Position numbers and translations under genes: made by a program. Under the pieces are notes generated by a model, which saw nothing but the letters and a program-made list of their open reading frames with translations, made no database searches and was not told where the DNA came from. 64,000 nucleotides of DNA, taken from positions 620,001 through 684,000 of the forward strand of contig JADJNZ010000001.1 of NCBI GenBank assembly GCA_016714015.1, read 5' to 3'. Origin of the DNA: Gemmatimonadota bacterium (GTDB lineage: Bacteria; Gemmatimonadota; Gemmatimonadetes; Gemmatimonadales; Gemmatimonadaceae). Below are positions 51,568-61,578 of the stretch, in pieces (position 1 is the stretch's first letter; every line of letters starts with the position of its first letter).

Positions 51568-51573
51568 AACTTA
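51568..51573 (-). promoter_or_regulatory. Promoter -10 of the EamA-acpS operon, leaderless spacing
   Basis: TAAGTT on the minus strand, 7 nt before the GTG at 51560, with no Shine-Dalgarno. Confidence 0.5.
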
Positions 51574-51574
51574 A

Positions 51575-51655
51575 TGTGGGAAGAAGGCTGAAGGCGGAAG
51601 GAAGAAGGCAGAAGCCTGTACCATCGCGTTCCGCCATCTGCCTTCTGCCTCCCCG
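51575..51655. repeat. AAGGCAGAAG-type intergenic repeat with hairpin
   Basis: Purine-rich words GAAGAAGGCTGAAGGCGGAA and AGAAGGCAGAAG, followed by the complement CTGCCTTCTGCC. AGAAGGCAG (51603-51611) and CTGCCTTCT (51638-51646) make a 9-bp perfect stem with a 26-nt loop. It lies between two divergent promoters. Confidence 0.6.
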
Positions 51656-51681
51656 TACCGTCACAGTCCCCATGCGAATGC

Positions 51682-51687
51682 TATCTT
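51682..51687 (+). promoter_or_regulatory. -10 element of the DUF6941-like gene, leaderless spacing
   Basis: TATCTT, 6 nt before the ATG at 51694, with no Shine-Dalgarno. Confidence 0.55.
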
Positions 51688-51693
51688 CCCCTC

Positions 51694-52122
51694 ATGCATG
51701 TCTCCTTCGCCCTCTTCGCCGACGCCGCGAACATCTCGCAGGAAGGCAAGCTCAACATCCTCGGCGTGTTCGACGCGCTGCAGGTGGGAGCCCTGCCGAC
51801 CGTGCATCCGCGCGCGACGCTCATCGTCCGGCTCAAGGCCCTGCCCGATGACGTCGGTCGGCACACGCTCGCCTTCGCCTGGATCGGACCGGGCGGGGAC
51901 GAGCACTGGTCATCGTCGGGCGAGCTCGAGGTGGGGGCGCCGCCACCGGGGGCGACCGAACTCGATGTCCCGGTGATCGCCGCGATCGACCTGCCCATCC
52001 ATGAGACCGGCACGCATGTGATGCGGGTCGCGCTCGATGGCGACCTCTGCGCCGAGCTGCTGCTGCATGTGCGCTCGGGCGGCGCGGTCACGCTCCCGCC
52101 GATGGGCGGGATGGTCTCCTAG
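51694..52122 (+). CDS. DUF6941-like protein
   Basis: A 142-residue cytoplasmic protein with the N-terminus FALFADAANISQEGKLNILG, which I associate with the DUF6941 family of unknown function. It is beta-rich, with no catalytic motif visible. Its TAG stop shares the palindrome CTAG with the stop of the convergent P1 peptidase gene, so the two overlap by 4 nt. The context (transporter on one side, peptidase on the other) gives no functional hint. Confidence 0.7.
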   Translation: MHVSFALFADAANISQEGKLNILGVFDALQVGALPTVHPRATLIVRLKALPDDVGRHTLAFAWIGPGGDEHWSSSGELEVGAPPPGATELDVPVIAAIDLPIHETGTHVMRVALDGDLCAELLLHVRSGGAVTLPPMGGMVS

Positions 52123-53102
52123 CGGCCGGCGGCGTCCGCGAGGCCCGGGACGCCGTCCCGTCCTCGCGCGAGGCGCACCGCGCGCTCGATCGCAGTCTCG
52201 AGCGCGGCGACGACCAGTGCCTCCGCCTGCGCCAATGGCGCGCGCGGACCGTCCATGGGCGAGAGCGCGAAGACGATGTCGCCGTCGAAGCTCGACCCGG
52301 CCGGCGCGAGGCGGCGGTGATAGGCGGCCGTCGCCGATCGCGCGAGCTGGTGCAGCTCCACGCGACTGAAGGCGGCATCGACCGCGACCACCGCGAGCGT
52401 GGTGTTGGGAGTGCCACCACCCGACGCGGCACCTCCGAACGCGCGCTCCGGACCGCCCGCGGCCAGCACACGCTCGGTGCCGGCGAAGCCGCCGCCGGGC
52501 GCGCGGGCCCCCGCGATGATCGCGCCTTGCGCGTCGCGCACATCGCCGAAGGCGTTCACCGCGACCATCGCCGCGGCCGAACAGCCGACCCCGTCCACCA
52601 CGCTCACTCCGAACCCGCCCTTCATCGCCCCGTCCCGGCCGAGGACCTTCCCGACCGTGAGACCGGTACCGGCACCGACGCTTCCTTCGGCGATCGCCGT
52701 GCTCGTGGCCCCTGCGCATGCGGACTCGGCCATCGCCGGCGTCGGCCGCGCGTCCCACCGCCCGCAGGGCCCGAGATCGAAGAGGACGGCGGCGGGCACG
52801 ATCGGCACCACGCCAGCACCGACGGCGAACCCACGACCCTGCGCTTCCATCCATCGCATGACGCCGGCCGCCGCGTCGAGCCCGTAGGCCGAGCCGCCAG
52901 CGAGCAGGATCGCGTCGACCCGCTCGACGAGGTGCCCCGGCTCGAGGAGGGCGAGTTCGCGCGACCCCGTCGCGCGGCCGATCACCGCGACGGCGGCGCG
53001 GTGCGGGGCGTTCGTGCCGCGGATGACGGTGCATCCCGTGCCGCCCGCCTCGTCGGTCGCATGGCCGACCGCGAGGCCGAACCGCTCGAGCGAGACCGTC
53101 AC
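52119..53102 (-). CDS. P1-family (DmpA-like, S58) aminopeptidase/amidase
   Basis: A 327-residue N-terminal-nucleophile-type hydrolase. It has GFAVGHATDEAG-like opening residues, the central LLAGGSAYGLDAAAGVMRWME, and GGGTPNTTLAVVAVDAAF, where the second Thr of NTT is the position of self-cleavage in DmpA relatives. Such enzymes remove N-terminal residues or hydrolyse small amides. GTG at 53102 is preferred because it begins at the conserved strand and leaves the upstream gene intact; the open frame reaches 53150. Confidence 0.87.
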   Translation of the reverse strand: MTVSLERFGLAVGHATDEAGGTGCTVIRGTNAPHRAAVAVIGRATGSRELALLEPGHLVERVDAILLAGGSAYGLDAAAGVMRWMEAQGRGFAVGAGVVPIVPAAVLFDLGPCGRWDARPTPAMAESACAGATSTAIAEGSVGAGTGLTVGKVLGRDGAMKGGFGVSVVDGVGCSAAAMVAVNAFGDVRDAQGAIIAGARAPGGGFAGTERVLAAGGPERAFGGAASGGGTPNTTLAVVAVDAAFSRVELHQLARSATAAYHRRLAPAGSSFDGDIVFALSPMDGPRAPLAQAEALVVAALETAIERAVRLARGRDGVPGLADAAGR

Positions 53103-53112
53103 GCGCGCGCGC

Positions 53113-53304
53113 TCACGCCGGCCCGGGGCCGTTCGCGTCGCGCGTGGCATCCTCGATCGCGGCGCACGAGGCGCAGAGCGTGACGCCGCGCAGCTCGCAG
53201 ATCTGGCAGATGAACGTGCCGCAGCGCTCGCAGGGATATCCCTCCGACGCGCGCTCCTTCTTGCCGCAGGCGCGGCAGATCATCGCATCGACTTCCTCCG
53301 ACAT
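53113..53304 (-). CDS. Small double zinc-ribbon protein
   Basis: A 63-residue protein with four CxxC pairs (CRAC, CERC, CQIC, CASC), enough for two zinc sites, and an acidic C-terminal tail. GGAGG lies 5 nt before the ATG at 53304. It may work as a small adaptor or nucleic-acid-binding protein; nothing in the sequence decides. It sits between the P1 peptidase (10 nt) and the NtrC-like regulator (34 nt), all in the same direction. Confidence 0.78.
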   Translation of the reverse strand: MSEEVDAMICRACGKKERASEGYPCERCGTFICQICELRGVTLCASCAAIEDATRDANGPGPA

Positions 53305-53309
53305 CGCTA

Positions 53310-53314
53310 CCTCC
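53310..53314 (-). promoter_or_regulatory. Ribosome binding site of the zinc-ribbon gene
   Basis: GGAGG on the minus strand with 5 nt to ATG 53304. It settles the start of this short gene. Confidence 0.7.
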
Positions 53315-53338
53315 CGGAGAGCGGGGACGTCCGGCGGC

Positions 53339-54688
<1,350 letters not shown>

Positions 54689-54767
54689 GCGGTCAGGATT
54701 CGCGGGAACGGGAGGAACATCGCACGCATGGAAGATGGCACTCGGCGCGGATCGCGCAATGCCGATA

Positions 54768-54780
54768 GGACGGACCGTCC
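54768..54780 (-). terminator. Possible short hairpin after tamB
   Basis: GGACGGACCGTCC, a 5-bp stem with a 3-nt loop, 4 nt beyond the tamB stop on the minus strand. Too short to be sure. Confidence 0.35.
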
Positions 54781-54784
54781 GGGG

Positions 54785-57700
54785 TCAGAATCGCCAGGCG
54801 CGGAAGAGATCGAAGCCGAACTGCTGCGGCGCGGGGACGAAGCCGCGGGCGCTGATGTTGGAGTTGCAGAGGACCGCGCTCGTCGGGGGCTCGACGCCGG
54901 CCGAGACGGTGTAGCCGCCGCGGAGGAGGTAGTCGAGCTTGACGCCGATGGAGTTGGCGAGCGCCGATGCGTTGAGCGAGTTGCCCCCACCGACGAATTG
55001 CCCCACCTGACAGAGTCCGGCGTCGAGGCGCACGAAGGCATTCCGCCCCACCTGCTTGCCGCAGTTGAAGCGGGTGCCTTCGAGCACCGCCGCCGTCCCG
55101 GTCCGCAGGTTGCTCTTCTCCACGTCGCTCGCGGCGGTGGAGACGCGCGCATCGTCGCACAGGCCGCCGGCCTTGCCGCCGAGCATGCTGCCGAGGGAGC
55201 TGATCACCAGCCGCGTCGCCGTCGACGTATAGTTGGCGCCGGCGGCGCCGATCTCGAAGCTGGGTCCGCCCGTGACGAGATAGCTGATGAGGTCGGCGCT
55301 CTTCACGCGTGCCGAGTCGGGGGACGAGAGCAGCGCCGTCGGTTCGTTCAGCGTGCCGCCGATGTTCACGCGCACGCGCACATCGGGCTGCGCTCCCTGT
55401 TTGGTGTACTGCCGCACCGTGTGCTGGGCGGAGATGTTGAGGTTCGGGTTGAAGACGAAGTCCGGGTCGCCGAACCAGTCGATCGAGCCCTGCTGGACCT
55501 CGAAGGTGCGCTGCACCGGGCCGATGTTGAGCTGGTAGGTGCCGCGCACGGTGCGCAGCGAGCCGGTGAGGGCGAGCTGGGCCTCGTCGCTGCGCCGCCC
55601 GCGCGCCTGCTGCGCGCGCATGATCGAGATCTCGCCGCCGAGGTTGATGTTCGCCTCGGTCGAGCGCAGCCAGACGTCGTTGCCCATGCGGAGCGGGACG
55701 TTCCGCACGGTGAGGTTCCGGATGAACGCCGGCAGCACGCGCGGGGCGAGGCGGCGGTCGAGCAGCGCGCTCGTGTCCACGACGCCGAACTGGTCGAACT
55801 CGGTGAGCGAGATGACGTCCTTGGTCGCGATCTCGGGGATCGAGATGACGGCGCGATCGGCGGTGAGCGCGCCGCGCAGCGTCGCCGCGTTCATCGTGCC
55901 GTTGATGCGCAGGCTGTCGGAGAGGTCGATGTCGGCGACATTGCGCACGTTGTAGACGTGGAAGTTGCGCGCGCGCACCGACAGGTCGAAGGCGGGGTTC
56001 TCACGGTCGCTGACGCGCGCCCAGCCACTCACCGACGCGCTGCCGTTGCGCCCGGCCGAGGTCGAGTTCGCCGTGAGGCGCCGGATCGCGAGGCTGTCGC
56101 CGATGAGCCCGATGTCCGCCGTGAGGTTGCGCCACCGCACGTCCCCCAGCGGCGCCAGCGAGACGTTGCCGTTGCGCACGAGGAGCCCGCCCTCGACGCG
56201 CGGCTTCTCCCACGTGCCCGAGACGTCCAGGTTGAGCGCGAAGCTCCCCGGGTCACCGTTCGCGCGGCTCGTGATCGCGTCGAACAGGCGCAGGCTCACG
56301 GTGTCGCTCGTGATGCTCGCCGAGATCGGCGCGCGCTCATCCATGCTCGAGCCCCGCTCGTCGAGGCGCAGGTGGAACGGCAGCGTGCCTTCGCCGATCA
56401 TGACCGGGCGTCCGGGAGGGCCGAGGGTCGCGGCGAGCCGCAGTGCGTCCGACGACCCCGAGGCCGTGAGCATCAGCGTGTCGAGCCGGATCCCCGCGAC
56501 GATGCCACCGGTGATCGACCCGGTGGCCTCGAGCTGCGGGGCCGCGCGCGTCCCCTCGAGCCGCGCGTCGATGGCGATCTCGCCCTCCTGCTTCCCCGGG
56601 GTCTGCAACAACTCGGCCAGATCGGCCACGGGGAGGCCACGCGCACGGAACCGGAGGCTGCTCTCTCCGGTGGTGGGCACCGCGCCCGCGAGCCGCAAGG
56701 TCGAACCACCGGCCCCGTTGAGCACGAACGAATCCACCGCGAATCCCGGCGCGCCGGCGGTGAAGCTGGCGGGCGACGCGAGCAGCCACTGCTGGCGGCC
56801 GGTGCGCAGGGTCAGCGAATCGAGGAGCACCTGCACGGTGTCGGTGGCCATCGCCACCTGCGCGCGCGCGGCCGCGCGCGTCCCGTTGGCCCCGTTCATG
56901 TCGAGATCGAGCATGGCCCCGCCGCGGCCATCCAGCGTCGCGCGCGAGAAGAGACGGGAGATCGCGAACCCCGCCGCGCGCAGCGTGTCCGCGGCCAACG
57001 AGAGCGTGCCCTTCGCCGCCGAGGGGAGCCCGGTGAGCTCCGCCGATCCCGTGAGCAGGCGCACCCCGGCCGCCCCGACGAGCAGCCCCTCGCCGTCGAG
57101 CGTCGCGTCGAAGGCGAAGTCCCGCACCCAGCCGCGCGCCACGCCGTCGATCTGGAGCCCGCCGTCGAGCGTGTCCGTCGCGCTCGACGTCAGCCAGCGC
57201 CGGAAGCCGCCGAGCGAATCGACCCGTGCGGTCACGTTGAGCGAATCCTCGCGGCCGGCGTGGAGGCCGAGCGCGCCGCCAGCGTCGACCTGGACCACCG
57301 TGGTCTCGACGTGCAGCGTGTCGAGCGTCATCACGCCCCCGCCGAACCCGAGCCGGGCATCGCCGGCGAACAGGCGCACGCCGGCGAGGGTCGAGCGGTC
57401 GAGCCCGAGCACCACCGTGCCGGTGAGGTCAGCGAGCGAATCGCCGCCGATGTCCGTCGTGAGGCGCGCGTTGAGCTCGCCGCTCGGCAGCGTGGAGTCC
57501 GCGAACGCGACGCTCGGGTCGAGCGCGGTGATCCGCGTCTCGCCGATGAGGCGGTACTTGGGGAGCTCCATGTCGACCATGACGTTCGCGGCGATCCGCC
57601 CGGCGTCGCCCTCGAAGTCGGCGTCGACGAACAGGTCGTGCAGCGTGCCGCGCACCTTGAGGGGACCGGAGAAGTCGCCGCGCAACGGGAGCTCGGGGAA

Positions 57701-59320
57701 CGAGCTCGCGAGCGTCGTCATCGCGAGCGGCTGGGCCTCGAACGCGACGTCGTACACCATCTCGACCTCGCCCGAGGTCACCCGTCCCGCGCCGAGGAAG
57801 CGCGAGCGCGGCAGGTCGCCGTCGAAGTGGACGAAGTCGCCCTGCGAGAATCGCATGTCGAGCCACGACGAGTCGAGCACCGCCGAGCCCGAGAGCTTGC
57901 CGTGCAGCAGCGGGAAGTCGGGATTCACCGCCTGGATGGTCCGCAGGTCGAACGAGTCGAGCGCGACGGTGAAGCCGCGGAACTCGGTGTACGCGGGCTC
58001 GTAGATGTCGAGCATGCCGCGCGCGCGGCCCGAGGCGAACGCGCCCGGCACGTTGCCGTCGCGATAGGACATGCGCAGGTCGTCGATCACGAAGCGGTCG
58101 AGCGGGCCACCGCGCCCGCGCATCCGTCCCGTGATCTGGCCGGCGAACGGATAGGCGAGCGGTCCCTGGTTGAAACGCTCGATGAGCGCGAAGTCCACCG
58201 GCGCCGCCTCGAGGTCGACGTCCTTCATGATCGCCACCGGCCCGCCGATCACCCACGTCATGCGGCCGCGCACGCGCGAGCGGTGCGCGAACACGTCCAT
58301 GTCGCTGATCGCGTACTCGAAGACCTCGGACGAGCGGGGCTGGTTCCGGATGTCGAGCGTCATCCGCCCGCGCCCCTCGGTGGGGAGCGAGGGCGAGATC
58401 CAGGCGACATCGGCGAGCGCGACCGAGTCGCCGACGACGTGGATCCGGTAGTCGGGAGTCTCGCCCGGCGTCCACCAGACGTTGCCGGTCGCGCGGCCGG
58501 TGGAGCCGGCGAGCGCGAAGCGCGGCAGGTCGAACGCGATGGAGTCCCCGAGCCAGCGGATCTCCCCGGCCACGTGGTGGAAGGTGAAGGGCGGGTTGCT
58601 CTCCTTCGCGTCGAGCCGGGCGAGCGCGATCTGGCGGCCCGCCGAATCCGGATGCAGCAGCCGCATGCGGGGGACGTCGACGAGGATGTCGCGCCACTCG
58701 TAGGTGCGCGTGAAGCGCCGCCCGCCCGCGCGCCGGATGCCGGCGATCGGATCGGCGAGCATCACGCGCACGGCGGAGTCGCGCGCCGCCCCGCGGAGCG
58801 AGTCGGCGGGGGCCCACGGCATCGTCAGCGCGAAGTGGCCCTCGCGCACGGCGACCTGCTCGAGCACCAGCAGCGACCCGAAGCTCGCGCGGCTCCGCGC
58901 GCGGCGCGGGCCCGGCGGCCTCGGCCAGATCCGCTCGGTGTTCCAGCGCGAGTCGAAGCCGCGACGGAAGTGCACGCGCGGGCGGGCCGCGTCCACGGTG
59001 CGGATGAAGAGGCGGCCGTCCATGAGGTCGCGCGGATCGAACGTCACCCGGATGGGGCCGGTCGCCGCGAAGAGCGAGTCGTCGGGGTCCCGGATCTCGA
59101 GCGAGTCGATGGTGAGGTCGGTGATGAACGACCCGCTCAGCGTCCCGAGCCGCACCGTCCCCTGCATCGTGCGGCCCATCTGCGCCTCGACGACGCCGCG
59201 GATGAAATCGCGCCCGCGCACGCTCTGTGTCGCCGCGACGAACGCCCCGATGAACCCCGCGCCGATGGCGAGCATCAGCAGGGTGCTCCAGAGCATCACG
59301 AGGCGACGGCGTCCCATCAT
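54785..59320 (-). CDS. tamB: TamB-like translocation and assembly module protein (DUF490)
   Basis: A 1511-residue AsmA-like/TamB protein: an N-terminal TM anchor (about 8-30), long beta-strand repeats forming a lipid-conducting or scaffold groove across the periplasm (LDSFDLRTIQ, GDFSGPLKVRGTLHD, RIAANVMVDMELPKYRLIGE), and the conserved C-terminal DUF490 domain (about 1150-1511) with RGTYQLNIGPVQRTFEVQ and LISYLVTGGP, ending WRF. It begins 1 nt after the TamA/BamA-family gene, the classic pairing. The size exceeds E. coli TamB (1259), in line with large TamB proteins of other phyla. Confidence 0.93.
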   Translation of the reverse strand: MMGRRRLVMLWSTLLMLAIGAGFIGAFVAATQSVRGRDFIRGVVEAQMGRTMQGTVRLGTLSGSFITDLTIDSLEIRDPDDSLFAATGPIRVTFDPRDLMDGRLFIRTVDAARPRVHFRRGFDSRWNTERIWPRPPGPRRARSRASFGSLLVLEQVAVREGHFALTMPWAPADSLRGAARDSAVRVMLADPIAGIRRAGGRRFTRTYEWRDILVDVPRMRLLHPDSAGRQIALARLDAKESNPPFTFHHVAGEIRWLGDSIAFDLPRFALAGSTGRATGNVWWTPGETPDYRIHVVGDSVALADVAWISPSLPTEGRGRMTLDIRNQPRSSEVFEYAISDMDVFAHRSRVRGRMTWVIGGPVAIMKDVDLEAAPVDFALIERFNQGPLAYPFAGQITGRMRGRGGPLDRFVIDDLRMSYRDGNVPGAFASGRARGMLDIYEPAYTEFRGFTVALDSFDLRTIQAVNPDFPLLHGKLSGSAVLDSSWLDMRFSQGDFVHFDGDLPRSRFLGAGRVTSGEVEMVYDVAFEAQPLAMTTLASSFPELPLRGDFSGPLKVRGTLHDLFVDADFEGDAGRIAANVMVDMELPKYRLIGETRITALDPSVAFADSTLPSGELNARLTTDIGGDSLADLTGTVVLGLDRSTLAGVRLFAGDARLGFGGGVMTLDTLHVETTVVQVDAGGALGLHAGREDSLNVTARVDSLGGFRRWLTSSATDTLDGGLQIDGVARGWVRDFAFDATLDGEGLLVGAAGVRLLTGSAELTGLPSAAKGTLSLAADTLRAAGFAISRLFSRATLDGRGGAMLDLDMNGANGTRAAARAQVAMATDTVQVLLDSLTLRTGRQQWLLASPASFTAGAPGFAVDSFVLNGAGGSTLRLAGAVPTTGESSLRFRARGLPVADLAELLQTPGKQEGEIAIDARLEGTRAAPQLEATGSITGGIVAGIRLDTLMLTASGSSDALRLAATLGPPGRPVMIGEGTLPFHLRLDERGSSMDERAPISASITSDTVSLRLFDAITSRANGDPGSFALNLDVSGTWEKPRVEGGLLVRNGNVSLAPLGDVRWRNLTADIGLIGDSLAIRRLTANSTSAGRNGSASVSGWARVSDRENPAFDLSVRARNFHVYNVRNVADIDLSDSLRINGTMNAATLRGALTADRAVISIPEIATKDVISLTEFDQFGVVDTSALLDRRLAPRVLPAFIRNLTVRNVPLRMGNDVWLRSTEANINLGGEISIMRAQQARGRRSDEAQLALTGSLRTVRGTYQLNIGPVQRTFEVQQGSIDWFGDPDFVFNPNLNISAQHTVRQYTKQGAQPDVRVRVNIGGTLNEPTALLSSPDSARVKSADLISYLVTGGPSFEIGAAGANYTSTATRLVISSLGSMLGGKAGGLCDDARVSTAASDVEKSNLRTGTAAVLEGTRFNCGKQVGRNAFVRLDAGLCQVGQFVGGGNSLNASALANSIGVKLDYLLRGGYTVSAGVEPPTSAVLCNSNISARGFVPAPQQFGFDLFRAWRF

Positions 59321-59321
59321 G

Positions 59322-61574
59322 CTAGAAGGCCTGCCCGATGGCGATCGACGTCGTCAGCCGGCTGAAGACGGTGCGCGGGCGCGGCGGGCGGAAGCTGCCC
59401 GGGCACACGCCGGCGCGCTGTTCGAGGAACCCCTGCGCGTTCAACGCCGCGCCGAGCGTGTTCCCCGGACTCACGCAGTACAGCAGGCCGCCCTCGTCGA
59501 GCGGGGCGTCGAAGTACGCCGCCCCGGCGGGCCGCTGGTAGTCGTTGTACGCGAGGTCGGCGCGCAGGTAGCCGATGGGCGTGCGGATGCGGATGCCGAT
59601 GCCCGGCGTGAGCGCGAGCGTCTTGAACTGCAGTCGCCCGACGTTCGACCCGCGCTGCCAGACGCGGCCGAAATCGAGGAAGGCGACCCACTTGAGCAGC
59701 GCGGGGAGGAACGGGCTCGTCACGCGCATCTCGAAGTTGCCGACGACCATCGCGTTGCCGCCGGTCGGCACGGCGCGATTCGAGATGGAGTCGGCCGACC
59801 GCAGGTAGACGGTGTCCCCGGGCGCGATCGCGGCCACCGGCAGGCCGGTGACCCGCGAGACCATCTCGTAGGAGTCGGGGATGTAGACCGTGGGCCCGAG
59901 CTCGTTCTGCCGGTACCCGCGGACCGTGTTGGGCCCGCCGCCGAAGAGCCGCTCCTGCGCCGGGACGAAGCGGTCGCTCTCGTCGAGCGCGAGCGTCGGC
60001 CCGAGCACGCCGCCGACCCGCAACCGCAGCGCGAAGACGATGTCGTTGCCCATCGGGAAGTAGGCCGCACCGTCGGTGGAGATGCGGGCGAACTGGATCG
60101 TCGTGTCGGAGCCGGTGAGGCGGCTCGCGTAGCGCGCATCGATGCGCGCCGTCACCCCGCGCGTCGGATCGACCGCGTTGTCGGTCCGCTCGTATCCCGA
60201 GCCGGCGCTCAGCACGGCCACGCGCTGGAGCTGGCGCAGTTCGTCCTGCTCGTCGAGCACGCACACCTGGAAGACCGCGCAGAAGAGGGCCGGCTGCGCG
60301 TCCGTGCGTCCCAGTTCGATGCTGTACCCGAAGGTGTGCGTTCGGCGCGGCAGCGCGCGGGTGAAGGCGAGCGCCGCACCCACCGGCGTCGTCCGCAGGA
60401 ACGCCTTGTACTCGCTGCGCCGCTCGGAGTAGAGCGAGAGCGTGGGGACGAAGCTCGCGCGCAGCAGCGAGGGCTGGCTGAGCGTCGCGCTCACGTAGTA
60501 GTTGAGCGTGTCGCTATACGGATCCTCGCGCGCCACGCGACTGCACAACCCCTTCGCGCCGTCGATCGGCGCGCCGATGCCGATCTTCGACACGCGGCCA
60601 CGCAGCTCGAGGCGCGTCGCCGTGCGGAACAGGTTGTAGTCGGTCAGCTCCGCCGTGGCCCGCAGGCAGTCGAGCGTTCCCCAGCCCCCGCCGAGCCGCG
60701 CCGAGCGCAGGAAGGACTCGGCCACGGTCACGTCCACCGAGAGGGTCGAGTCGGGTCGCGCGGTCCCCGGCTCGACGTCGACCTGCGCGAAGGCCTCGCT
60801 CTGGTAGAGCGTGCGCTTGGCGCGCTCGAGGTTGCGCTCGCGATACAGGTCGCCCGGCTGCAGCCCCGCGAGCCGGCGCACCGCCGCCTCCGTCACCCGC
60901 GCCTCGCGGCCCTCGCGCCCGGTGCGCGTGACGAGCACCGTGCCGATCCGGCGGCGCGGCCCGGTGCTGGCGGCGAAGATCACCGTCGCACGACGTGCCT
61001 CCGTCCGCAGGTCGTACCCGAGGAACGCCTCGGCCTCCGGATAGCCGCCGTCGCGCAATCGGCGCGCCAGCGAGTCCTTCGTCGCGCGGTTCGCGTAGCG
61101 GTCGAAGCGCCCGCCCACCACGGTCGGCAGCCCCGCCATGAGGGCGGCGCGCTCGGGGACCGCATCGAGACCCTCGAAGCGCACCGTGTCGACGAGCACC
61201 GGCTCGCCCTCGGTGATGCGGAAGAGCACGTCGATGCGATCCTTCCCCGCCGAGGTCACGACGGTGTCGACGGTCGCATCGACGAAGCCGTGGTTGCGGT
61301 ACCAGACCGTGAGGCGCAGCACGTCGAGCGGGAACTCGCGCCGGTCGAGGCAGCGCCGCGTGCCGCCGACCTTGAACAGGCGCCGCAACAGCGACGACGG
61401 GGTCGTCACGATCCCCGCCGCGAGATCCGCGTCGCTGAATGCGGCATTGCCGCTGAACGCGAGCGTGTTCACCTCCACGTCGCCGCGCTCGCACCGGGTC
61501 TCCTGCGCGCCAAGCGCCGGCGCGCCCGCGAGGAGCAGCGCCAGTCCCACGAGTGCGGAGCGGCGCCGGATCAT
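59322..61574 (-). CDS. BamA/TamA-family outer-membrane assembly protein
   Basis: A 750-residue Omp85 protein. The signal peptide (ALVGLALLLAGAPALG) is followed by POTRA-like domains (about 30-300: VNTLAFSGNAAFSDADL, VDTVRFEGLDAVPE) and a 16-strand barrel with the loop-6 motif GGPNTVRGYRQNELGP and a C-terminal Phe (SIAIGQAF). Its neighbour is tamB, so it is better read as the TamA partner than as the essential BamA, although many non-proteobacteria use one Omp85 with TamB. It starts 4 nt after the reductase gene stop. Confidence 0.93.
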   Translation of the reverse strand: MIRRRSALVGLALLLAGAPALGAQETRCERGDVEVNTLAFSGNAAFSDADLAAGIVTTPSSLLRRLFKVGGTRRCLDRREFPLDVLRLTVWYRNHGFVDATVDTVVTSAGKDRIDVLFRITEGEPVLVDTVRFEGLDAVPERAALMAGLPTVVGGRFDRYANRATKDSLARRLRDGGYPEAEAFLGYDLRTEARRATVIFAASTGPRRRIGTVLVTRTGREGREARVTEAAVRRLAGLQPGDLYRERNLERAKRTLYQSEAFAQVDVEPGTARPDSTLSVDVTVAESFLRSARLGGGWGTLDCLRATAELTDYNLFRTATRLELRGRVSKIGIGAPIDGAKGLCSRVAREDPYSDTLNYYVSATLSQPSLLRASFVPTLSLYSERRSEYKAFLRTTPVGAALAFTRALPRRTHTFGYSIELGRTDAQPALFCAVFQVCVLDEQDELRQLQRVAVLSAGSGYERTDNAVDPTRGVTARIDARYASRLTGSDTTIQFARISTDGAAYFPMGNDIVFALRLRVGGVLGPTLALDESDRFVPAQERLFGGGPNTVRGYRQNELGPTVYIPDSYEMVSRVTGLPVAAIAPGDTVYLRSADSISNRAVPTGGNAMVVGNFEMRVTSPFLPALLKWVAFLDFGRVWQRGSNVGRLQFKTLALTPGIGIRIRTPIGYLRADLAYNDYQRPAGAAYFDAPLDEGGLLYCVSPGNTLGAALNAQGFLEQRAGVCPGSFRPPRPRTVFSRLTTSIAIGQAF

Positions 61575-61578
61575 CGGC

